Part shown: in pieces, positions 32,840 through 40,109 of the stretch
How positions within the stretch are numbered: position 1 is the first letter of the stretch
How the letters are laid out: each line of letters begins with the position of its first letter
Assembly: GCF_017833525.1 (NCBI RefSeq)
Contig: NZ_JAFICD010000007.1
Location: 230,774 to 294,773, forward strand
Direction of reading: 5' to 3'
DNA: 64,000 nt
Origin: Duganella sp. 1411
GTDB lineage: Bacteria; Pseudomonadota; Gammaproteobacteria; Burkholderiales; Burkholderiaceae_D
The notes under the pieces: generated by a model
What the model saw: only the letters and a program-made list of their open reading frames with translations
Databases searched by the model: none
Told to the model about the DNA's origin: nothing
Made by a program: the position numbers and the translations under genes

Positions 32840-34042
32840 TTAAACTTCTTTAGGCTTGGCTGCTTCGCGGCGGTTGAAGCCCGCCACCATATCGAAACGG
32901 AACAGGCGGCATTCGAGCGCGCCGTTGAAGAACGGCGTCTTGCGCGACTCCTTCAAGCGCAGCATCTTCGGCAGGCCCAGGTCGGCCGTGAACAGGAACA
33001 CCGTCCAGCCGGCGAAGCGCTGCTTGAGCGTGGTGCTCAGCGCCGAATAGAAACCGCTGGCCAGTTCGTCCTCCGGCAGCGAGCTGTCGCCGCGCACGCC
33101 GATACGTTCGCCGTACGGGGGATTGGTCAGCAGGATGCCCGGCTGCTCGGTCGGCGCCTTCACCTCCTGCGCCTCGATCTGCTTGAGCGGCACGTCGAAC
33201 ATGATGCCGGCGCACTTGAGGTTATGGCGCGTCATGGCCACCATGTCGCCCGAGATGTCGGAGCCGAAGATGGTCGGCGACGCCGGCAGCGGATTGGCCT
33301 TGATCGAATTTTTCATGTCGTTCCACGGCGCCGGATCGAAGTCGTTGAACGCCTCGAAGGCGAAACGGCGGCGCGCGCCCGGGGGAATGCCCTGCACCAT
33401 CTGCGCCGCTTCGCACAGGATGGTGCCGGAACCGCACATCGGGTCGAACAGCGGCATGCCCGGCTTCCAGCCCGCCACGCGCAGCAGGCCGGCGGCCAGG
33501 TTCTCGCGCAGCGGCGCGTCGCCGGTCTCCTCGCGCCAGCCGCGCTTGAACAGCGCCTCGCCCGAGGTGTCCAGGTAGATGATGAACTGGCGCGCGTCGA
33601 GGAAGCCGACGATGCGCATGTCCGGCTCCTTGGTGTCGACCGACGGGCGCTTGTTGAACTGGTCGCGGAAGCGGTCGCAGATCGCGTCCTTGATCTTCAG
33701 CGTGGTGAATTCCAGGCTTTTCAGCGGCGATTTGACGGCGGTGACGTCGACGCGGATCGTGTGGTCGTAGGTGAACCAGTCTTCCCAGGGCTGCGCCAGC
33801 ACCAGGTCGTAGATGTCGTTCTCGTTCTGGTAGCCGGTGACGGCCATGCGCATCAGCACGCGCGAGGCGATCCGCGAATGCAAGTTGATGCGGTAGGAAT
33901 CAAGCAGGTCGCCGGAGCAGTGCACGCCGCCGGGGACCTGGTTGTGCACCTTCATGGTGGTGCTCAGGAGGGCGATTTCGCCCAGTTCTTCGGCCAGTGC
34001 CGCTTCCATGCCGCGCGGGCATGGGCAAAAATAGGATGCCAT
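32840..34042 (-). CDS. THUMP-domain class I SAM-dependent RNA methyltransferase (RlmL N-terminal type)
   Basis: 400 residues from ATG 34042 (AAAGGTACACCT ahead). The N-terminal ferredoxin-like and THUMP parts (SYFCPCPRGMEAALAEELGEI, SRIASRVLMRMA) precede a Rossmann methyltransferase with DPMCGSGTILCEAA (AdoMet loop), FGSDISGDMVAM, and the catalytic NPPYGERIG of N2-guanine/N6-adenine RNA methyltransferases. It matches the RlmL half of E. coli RlmKL, which makes m2G2445 in 23S rRNA; the RlmK half is absent. The exact target is inferred. Confidence 0.88.
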   Translation of the reverse strand: MASYFCPCPRGMEAALAEELGEIALLSTTMKVHNQVPGGVHCSGDLLDSYRINLHSRIASRVLMRMAVTGYQNENDIYDLVLAQPWEDWFTYDHTIRVDVTAVKSPLKSLEFTTLKIKDAICDRFRDQFNKRPSVDTKEPDMRIVGFLDARQFIIYLDTSGEALFKRGWREETGDAPLRENLAAGLLRVAGWKPGMPLFDPMCGSGTILCEAAQMVQGIPPGARRRFAFEAFNDFDPAPWNDMKNSIKANPLPASPTIFGSDISGDMVAMTRHNLKCAGIMFDVPLKQIEAQEVKAPTEQPGILLTNPPYGERIGVRGDSSLPEDELASGFYSALSTTLKQRFAGWTVFLFTADLGLPKMLRLKESRKTPFFNGALECRLFRFDMVAGFNRREAAKPKEV

Positions 34043-34101
34043 AGGTGTACCTTTTGTCCGTTGAAAAACCAAAACTCGTTACTTATTACTTTGTTACCGC
34101 T

Positions 34102-34704
34102 TTACTTTTGCATCGCGCGCTCGAGGAAGTCCAGGCGGTCCTGGCCCCAGAAGCTTTCACCATCCAATACGTACCATGGCGAACCGAAGACATTGGCGGC
34201 CGTGGCGTCCTCGGTGTTGCGGTCGTACTCGGCCTGCACGCTGGCCGTCTCCGACGATTTGATCAGCGCGCGGCCATCGAGGTCGCAGCCGCCGGCGATC
34301 TGCGCCAGCGTATCCTCGTCGCCGATGTTCTTTTCCTCCGCCCACAAGCCGCGCATGATGGCGCCGGCCAGCTCCAGCGAGACGTCGACGCCGTGCGTCA
34401 GGCGCGCGGCGATCACCATCCGGTTGGCCAGGTCGGGCGACACCGGGAAAAACTTGGGCTGCACATTCATCGGCACGCCGAGGAACTCCGACCAGCGCGC
34501 CAGCTCCACCAGCCGGTAGGCCTGGCGCTGCGGTGCGCGCTTGGCCAGCGGCAAGCCGCCGGACACGCCGAACACCTTGCCCAGGTCGAAAGGACGCACC
34601 TCGATCTGCACCGCGTGCTGGCGCGCCAGCGCGATGAAGCGCTCATGGCCAAGATAAGTCCACGGCGAGTGGATGGCGAAAAAATACTGACAGACTTTGC
34701 TCAT
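34102..34704 (-). CDS. 2-hydroxychromene-2-carboxylate isomerase family (DsbA fold)
   Basis: 200 residues from ATG 34704 after GGAGCATC. The N-terminus QYFFAIHSPWTYLGHERF, with serine-proline where DsbA has its CxxC, is typical of the glutathione-dependent 2-hydroxychromene-2-carboxylate isomerase family. VFGSPWYVLDGESFWGQDRLDFLE at the C-terminus is the conserved cis-Pro and closing segment. Used in naphthalene-type aromatic breakdown in some bacteria, but most members are of unknown substrate and there is no aromatic-degradation cluster here. Confidence 0.87.
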   Translation of the reverse strand: MSKVCQYFFAIHSPWTYLGHERFIALARQHAVQIEVRPFDLGKVFGVSGGLPLAKRAPQRQAYRLVELARWSEFLGVPMNVQPKFFPVSPDLANRMVIAARLTHGVDVSLELAGAIMRGLWAEEKNIGDEDTLAQIAGGCDLDGRALIKSSETASVQAEYDRNTEDATAANVFGSPWYVLDGESFWGQDRLDFLERAMQK

Positions 34705-34714
34705 GATGCTCCGA

Positions 34715-35131
34715 TCAGAATGGTTTGACGACAACCAGGATCACGATAGCCAACAGCATGAACACCGGCACTTCATTGAACACGCGGAACCACTTGTGGC
34801 TGCGCGTATTGACGCCTTTTTCGAACTTCTTCAGGATCGGGCCGCAGGCGTGGTGATAACCGATGACCAGCACCACCAGCAGCAGCTTGGCGTGCAGCCA
34901 GCCGGGCATGTGCGCGCCGTACTGCATGTAGACCAGGATCGCGCCGAACACCACGGCGAACACCGACAGCCACATCGAAAAGCGATACAGCTTGCGCGCC
35001 ATGAGCGTCAGGCGCTCGATGGTGGCGGTGTTGGTCTCCATCGCCAGGTTGACGAAGATGCGCGGCAGGTAGAACACCCCGGCCATCCAGGCCATGACGA
35101 AGAAAATGTGCAGCGCTTTAATCCAGAGCAT
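34715..35131 (-). CDS. hemJ: HemJ/CopD-type membrane protein
   Basis: 138 residues with four membrane helices. MLWIKALHIFFVMAWMAGVFYLPRIFVNLA and GWLHAKLLLVVLVIGYHHACGP match UPF0093/HemJ, the heme-binding protoporphyrinogen IX oxidase of many bacteria; the histidine in helix 1 and the lysine in LHAKL are the conserved functional residues. The CopD family overlaps in annotation. Start is 2 nt after the DUF4276 gene's stop codon, so the defence-like pair and this gene are on one transcript. Confidence 0.75.
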   Translation of the reverse strand: MLWIKALHIFFVMAWMAGVFYLPRIFVNLAMETNTATIERLTLMARKLYRFSMWLSVFAVVFGAILVYMQYGAHMPGWLHAKLLLVVLVIGYHHACGPILKKFEKGVNTRSHKWFRVFNEVPVFMLLAIVILVVVKPF

Positions 35132-35133
35132 AG

Positions 35134-35745
35134 CTATAAATCCTTGAGCTTTTCAACAAGTTGAGATTCAAAAAAATCAAACGACGGCAAACCGCGCAAC
35201 CCGGAAAAATCATCGGTGTATTCGGTCACCTGCAAACGCTGTCGAGACAGCGGTAAGCGTTGTTGCCGCCGCACCGACTTTTCCGATGCCGCCTGCAAGG
35301 CCCGCTCCAAAACCTGTTTAGGATCGCGCAGATGTTCCCAGCGCGCCTTGCCCGGCAACTCCAGCTCGCCCGTGCCATTTCTGTTGCCGGCCGCCTTGCG
35401 TATCGCCAACGAGTCCGATAGCAGCCAAGCCTCCGACATTCGCACCGGCACGATAGGAACATATGCCTGATCAAAATGGCTCATTGCCTCGGCGATTTCC
35501 TGCAGCCGCAGTTTGGCGGATGCCCCTTCGGCGTCCCGGTGGACGAACAGCAGGTCGCAAGGATACCTCAGCAATGCCGCCGGCAAGCGACTGTTCAACG
35601 CGTGACCGACCGGACCAAGTCCGCGTGCGAACTGCGGCTGGATAAGCAGGTCGGGCCGGTGTTGCAGCAGTAGCCAGTCGATCAGCGGCATCAACGCCGT
35701 GTCGGAACTGCCGTCAGTCAACAGTGTATAGCGAAGCGCTTCCAT
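35134..35745 (-). CDS. DUF4276-like (TOPRIM-type nuclease) protein
   Basis: 203 residues. The N-terminal LRYTLLTDGSSDTALMPLIDWLL aligns in pattern with the vEGxTE start of DUF4276/OLD-type TOPRIM domains, although Asp replaces Glu. DLLFVHRDAEGA resembles the metal-binding D-x-D strand. VPVRMSEAWLLSDSLAIRKAAGN and DPKQVLERALQAA match DUF4276 C-terminal motifs. It follows the ATPase gene by 8 nt. An ABC-type ATPase with a TOPRIM partner is the arrangement of OLD, Gabija and PARIS anti-phage systems; the role here is inferred from that. Confidence 0.72.
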   Translation of the reverse strand: MEALRYTLLTDGSSDTALMPLIDWLLLQHRPDLLIQPQFARGLGPVGHALNSRLPAALLRYPCDLLFVHRDAEGASAKLRLQEIAEAMSHFDQAYVPIVPVRMSEAWLLSDSLAIRKAAGNRNGTGELELPGKARWEHLRDPKQVLERALQAASEKSVRRQQRLPLSRQRLQVTEYTDDFSGLRGLPSFDFFESQLVEKLKDL

Positions 35746-35753
35746 CCGGCCCG

Positions 35754-37139
35754 CTATTTCAACACCAAACTCTGCAGCTCTTGCTTATACACTTGTTCGA
35801 TATTCAATTTATCGGTCGGCGGCCAGGCGCTCTCCGCAACGCCCTCGAGATACGAGAACACCGCGCCCAGTCCCAATGCACGCTCTGTGCGTCCGCCATG
35901 CGGGCCAGGTACATCGCGCCACGTATGCTGCAACGGCGAAAACACCGACAGCGATGCGCCGTCGCGCCGGTAGGCGTGACAAATGATCAGCTCATCCAGC
36001 AGCAAGTTCTGCACCAGCAGCGGCGAGTGCGTATTGACAATCATTTGCCGCAGCGGATTGTCGGCGCCGACAGCGACCATCGGATCGACGACAGTGCGCT
36101 TCATCTGCTCGAGAATGAGCGCCAAACGACCGGGATGAATCCCGTTCTCGGGCTCCTCCATGCAAATGAGCCCGCTCGTCTCCGTGTCCGCGCTGACAAT
36201 GGCAAGCGCCAGAAAGCGCAACATCCCGTCGGACAAAGTTTCGGCCTCGTGCACGACTCCGCTGCGCGACTTCAAGTACAAAGTCCTGGTGCGCCGCTCC
36301 GGGTCGGCCCGCACAAAGATATCATCAACATCGGGCACCAGCGTGGCCAACTGGCCGGCGATGCTTTCGTTGTTACGCACACGCTCCAATGTCGCCGGCA
36401 GGTGCGCTCCCTCCGGAGACAGCCGGTTCGGTGCGTCCAAGCGATCCGGCCGCCGCAGCGCGCTCAGTTCAAGCCGCAACATGGTCCATGCCTGCATTTC
36501 CCGCTTAAGCGCCAGCGCTGTCGGGAAGTCGATGACGTTCATCAGGCTAAGCGCCGTGCGCGTGGCCTGCGCGGCCGCAAAGCGAAGCGGCGTGCCGCTT
36601 GACTGCTCGCGCCGCACCTCGATTTCCCCGGCATCGGTGCGGATGAAGTCGACCGCGCCGGCGCCCCGATGGACAGAGGTCAAAAACGCCTTCGACGTGG
36701 CGAAACCGAGCGCTTTCGCCAATGCGGCTTTCGGCAAGCCCGACAGGCTTTCGCTGACCAGGGCGATGCCTTCGGCGTAGCCGTCGCCGCCGGGTACGTA
36801 CTGCAACGCCAGCCGGTAACGCAGATAGGTGGCGCCGGGCCGGGCCGGACGGCCAAAATCATCGGCGACGGCCGCCTCGATCAACATCTCGGCCTCGAAC
36901 TCCATCGTTTGCGCGCGCGCCGTTTTCGTTTGCGTGAACAACGAAGCCACCCCGCTGTTGCGGACGCCGCGCACCGCCTCCAGTATCGGCATTTCCGCCA
37001 ACCTCTGCAAGAAGGCGATAGCGTCGAACAAATTGGATTTGCCAACCCCATTGACCCCGGCAATGCATGTGAGCGGGCCAAAACGTATGTCTACGTCTTC
37101 CAGGCTCTTAAATCCCCTCACCTTCAAACGGGTCAGCAT
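35754..37139 (-). CDS. AAA/ABC-type ATPase (RecF/OLD-like) partnered with DUF4276
   Basis: 461 residues from ATG 37139 (AAAGGCGCTGCA ahead); a longer frame to 37184 overlaps proA. Residues 1-40 hold the RecF/SMC-like LTRLKVRGFKSLEDVDIRFGPLTCIAGVNGVGKSNLFDAIAFL (Walker A GVNGVGKS). The ABC signature appears as LSDGMLRFLALA, Walker B as LICMEEPENGIHP, and the switch histidine as VNTHSPLL. This is the AAA_21 type seen in OLD-family ATPases. It starts 10 nt after the proA stop and precedes the DUF4276 gene by 8 nt. Both probably act together on DNA as a defence module. Confidence 0.88.
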   Translation of the reverse strand: MLTRLKVRGFKSLEDVDIRFGPLTCIAGVNGVGKSNLFDAIAFLQRLAEMPILEAVRGVRNSGVASLFTQTKTARAQTMEFEAEMLIEAAVADDFGRPARPGATYLRYRLALQYVPGGDGYAEGIALVSESLSGLPKAALAKALGFATSKAFLTSVHRGAGAVDFIRTDAGEIEVRREQSSGTPLRFAAAQATRTALSLMNVIDFPTALALKREMQAWTMLRLELSALRRPDRLDAPNRLSPEGAHLPATLERVRNNESIAGQLATLVPDVDDIFVRADPERRTRTLYLKSRSGVVHEAETLSDGMLRFLALAIVSADTETSGLICMEEPENGIHPGRLALILEQMKRTVVDPMVAVGADNPLRQMIVNTHSPLLVQNLLLDELIICHAYRRDGASLSVFSPLQHTWRDVPGPHGGRTERALGLGAVFSYLEGVAESAWPPTDKLNIEQVYKQELQSLVLK

Positions 37140-37149
37140 TGCAGCGCCT

Positions 37150-38427
37150 TTATTCGCGGATCTGGCCAGACCCAAACACCACATATTTTAATGAGGTTAA
37201 ACCTTCCAGTCCAACCGGGCCGCGCGCGTGCAGCTTGTCGTTCGAGATGCCGATTTCCGCGCCCAGGCCGTATTCGAAGCCGTCCGCGAAACGCGTCGAG
37301 GCGTTGATCATCACCGACGCCGAATCGACCTCGCGCAGGAAGCGCATGGCGGCGCTGTGGTCCTCGGTGACGATCGCCTCGGTGTGCTTGGACGAGTACT
37401 GGTTGATGTGCTCCATCGCCTCGTCGATGCCGTCGACGACCTTGATCGCCAGGATCGCGGCCAGGTATTCGGTCGCCCAGTCCTCCTCGGTGGCCGCCAC
37501 CAGGTGCGGGTAGCCGGCGGCGGACAGGATCGCCAGCGCCTCCGGATCGGCGCGCAGCTCCACTTCCTTGGTGGCGTACAGCGCGGCCAGTTGCGGCAGC
37601 ACCTCCGGCGCGAGCGCGCGCGCCACCAGCAGCGTTTCCATCGTGTTGCACGTGCCGTAGCGGTGGCACTTGGCGTTGAAGCCGATGTCCACGGCCTTCT
37701 TCAGATCGGCCCTGGCGTCGATGTAGACGTGGCAGATGCCGTCCAGGTGTTTGATCATCGGCACGGTCGCCTCTTCCATCAGGCGCGCGATCAAGCCCTT
37801 GCCGCCGCGCGGCACGATCACGTCCACGTACTGCGGCATGGTGATCAGCGCGCCGACGGCGGCGCGGTCGGTGGTGTCGACCACCTGCACGCCGTCCTCC
37901 GGCAGCCCGGCACCGGCCAGGCCTTCCTTGACCAGTTTCGCCAGCGCGCGGTTGCAGTGGATCGCCTCCGAGCCGCCGCGCAGGATGGTGGCGTTGCCGC
38001 TCTTGATGCACAGGCCCGCCGCGTCGACGGTGACGTTGGGACGCGACTCGTAGATGATGCCGATCACGCCCAGCGGCACGCGCATTTGGCCGACCTGAAT
38101 GCCCGACGGGCGGAATTTCAAGCCGGAGATCTCGCCGATCGGATCGGGCAGCGCGACGATCTGGCGCAGGCCCTCGACCATCGTGGCGATGGCCTTGTCC
38201 GACAAGGCCAGGCGGTCCAGCATCGCCGGCGCCAGGCCGTTGGCGGCCGCCGCGTCCATATCGAGCCGGTTGGCGGCGCGCAGCTGGGCGGCGTCGCGCT
38301 CGATGGCGTCGGCGATCAGGGTCAGCGCGCGGTTGCGGGTGGCGCTGTCGGCGCGGGCCATCGCGCGCGATGCCTTGCGCGCCTGCTGGCCCAGTTGCTC
38401 CATGTAGTGCTTGATATCCATGTTCAT
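37150..38427 (-). CDS. proA: Glutamate-5-semialdehyde dehydrogenase
   Basis: 425 residues. Reduces gamma-glutamyl phosphate to the semialdehyde with NADPH in proline synthesis. Recognised by [30 protein letters not shown], the catalytic cysteine region [19 protein letters not shown], and [22 protein letters not shown] near the C-terminus. Length is normal. Two ATGs (38427 and 38421) are possible starts. Its stop codon lies 10 nt before the ATPase gene, so the defence-like pair was inserted into, or grew on, the proA transcript. Confidence 0.96.
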   Translation of the reverse strand: [425 protein letters not shown]

Positions 38428-38448
38428 TCCATTGTTAGAAGGCGAACG

Positions 38449-39465
38449 TCATCCGCGCGCCACTTTCAACCCCAGTTGCAGCATGGCGTCCCAGGCGTCG
38501 CCGTTGTGCGCCTTGGCGCGCAGCCCCTTGATCATCTTGTCCACCTGCGCCGCGTCCTTCATCGCCGCCTCCAGCGTCGGCAGCGAAATGCGGCGCAGCG
38601 CAGGGTCCATCATGCGCTCTTTCGGCCCCCAGATGCGGTATTCCTTGAGCAGCGCGCCGAGCGGCCGGCCCTGCGCCATGCCCGACTTCAGTTTCAATAG
38701 GGTGCGGATCTCCTCCGACACCGCCCACAGCACCAGCGGCAGCGCCTCGCCCTCGCCCTTGAGGCCCTCGAGCATGCGCACCAGCCGCGCCGGATCGCCG
38801 GCCAGCATCGCCTCGCTCAGCTTGAACACGTCGTAGCGCGCCACGTTGAGCACCGCGTCGTGCACCTGCTCGTAGGTCAGCCTGCCCGGTTCGTGCAGCA
38901 AGGCCAGCTTCTGGATCTCCTGGTGCGCCGCCAGCAGATTGCCCTCGACGCGGTCGGCGATGAAGTCGATGCTCTGCCGGTCCGCGCTTTGCCCCTGCGC
39001 GGCGAGGCGCTGGCCTATCCAGTTGGGCAATTGCGCCCGTTCGATCTGCGCGATGTCGATATACACCGCCGCCTGCTGCAGCGCCGCCACCCAGGCCGCC
39101 TTCTGCGTCTGCCAATCGAGCTTGGGCAGCGTGATCAGGGTCAGGTTGTCCGGGCTCAGGTCCTTGACGTAGTTCTGCAGCGCCGCGCCGCCATCCTTGC
39201 CCGGTTTTCCGGTCGGGATGCGCAGCTCGATCAGCTTCTTATCGCCGAACAGCGACAGCGCCTGGTTGGCCGCCAGCAGCTCGCCCCACTTGAAGCTACG
39301 CTCGACGGTCAGCACGTCGCGTTCCGAATAGCCCTGCGCGCGCGCGGCGCGGCGGATCTTGTCGGCCGCCTCCAGCGCCAGCAGATGCTCGTCGCTGGTG
39401 ATGACGTACAGCTGCGACAACGGCTTCGCCAAATGCCCGTCCAGCGCTTCCAACCGCAATTGCAT
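38449..39465 (-). CDS. holA: DNA polymerase III subunit delta
   Basis: 338 residues, the clamp-loader delta subunit that opens the beta clamp. QLYVITSDEHLLALEAADKIRRAARAQGYSERDVL at the N-terminus, ADRVEGNLLAAHQEIQKLALL in the middle, and WAVSEEIRTLLKLK at the C-terminus are typical. Lies between lptE and proA, 10 nt after lptE, the conserved leuS-lptE-holA-proA order of betaproteobacteria. Confidence 0.95.
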   Translation of the reverse strand: MQLRLEALDGHLAKPLSQLYVITSDEHLLALEAADKIRRAARAQGYSERDVLTVERSFKWGELLAANQALSLFGDKKLIELRIPTGKPGKDGGAALQNYVKDLSPDNLTLITLPKLDWQTQKAAWVAALQQAAVYIDIAQIERAQLPNWIGQRLAAQGQSADRQSIDFIADRVEGNLLAAHQEIQKLALLHEPGRLTYEQVHDAVLNVARYDVFKLSEAMLAGDPARLVRMLEGLKGEGEALPLVLWAVSEEIRTLLKLKSGMAQGRPLGALLKEYRIWGPKERMMDPALRRISLPTLEAAMKDAAQVDKMIKGLRAKAHNGDAWDAMLQLGLKVARG

Positions 39466-39475
39466 AAACGTGCCC

Positions 39476-40087
39476 TTAAAGGATCGGCACGGCCGGAGCC
39501 GATTGCGTCGGCGCCGGATTCGGCGTTGACGCCGGCACCGACATGCGCGTCATTTTAATGGCGGCGATACGGCGCATCATCTGCTGTACCAGGTCGGTCT
39601 GCATGTCCTTGTACAGCAGCGCCTCTTCCTGCTCCTTGGCCAGCAGCTGGGTTTCGTTAAAGTCGATCGGGCGGCTCAGCGCGATCGACGTTGGCCCCAG
39701 CAGCTCGACGCCCTGCTTGTTCAACACGCGGAACACGATGCTGTACGAGAGCAGGTATTGGCGCACGCGGCCATTGCTGTTCAGCGACAGGATGGTTTTG
39801 GTCTTGGTGTGTTCCGGATTGGAGATCACCTCGATGATGCCCTCGGCCTCCTTGGCCGTCTTGACGACGGTGGTGCTGCCGTTGGCGTTGATATTGCGCT
39901 TCAAATCGACCGCCAATGGCGACGACTCCGGCAATCCCACGTACATCGTCGGGAACGGCAACGTGTAGTGGCCGCCGTCGCCGCGCAGGTGGAAGCCGCA
40001 CGCCGACAGCGTCAGCGACAACGCCAGCACAACACCGCCCAGGCGCGCGCGCTGGAACAACCGGGACCTGCTTGCCATGTTAGTCAT
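39476..40087 (-). CDS. lptE: LPS-assembly lipoprotein LptE
   Basis: 203 residues, lipobox LSACGFHLRG. LptE plugs the LptD barrel and helps place lipopolysaccharide in the outer leaflet; lptD is also in the window (55919-58192). The core ELLGPTSIALSRPIDFNETQLLAKEQEEALLYKDMQTDLVQQMMRRI is diagnostic. Start at ATG 40087 or 40078. The C-terminal 20 residues are Pro/Ala/Thr-rich and variable. The start is 23 nt after the leuS stop codon. Confidence 0.94.
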   Translation of the reverse strand: MTNMASRSRLFQRARLGGVVLALSLTLSACGFHLRGDGGHYTLPFPTMYVGLPESSPLAVDLKRNINANGSTTVVKTAKEAEGIIEVISNPEHTKTKTILSLNSNGRVRQYLLSYSIVFRVLNKQGVELLGPTSIALSRPIDFNETQLLAKEQEEALLYKDMQTDLVQQMMRRIAAIKMTRMSVPASTPNPAPTQSAPAVPIL

Positions 40088-40109
40088 CCGATATCCGTCC
40101 GCTAATCTA

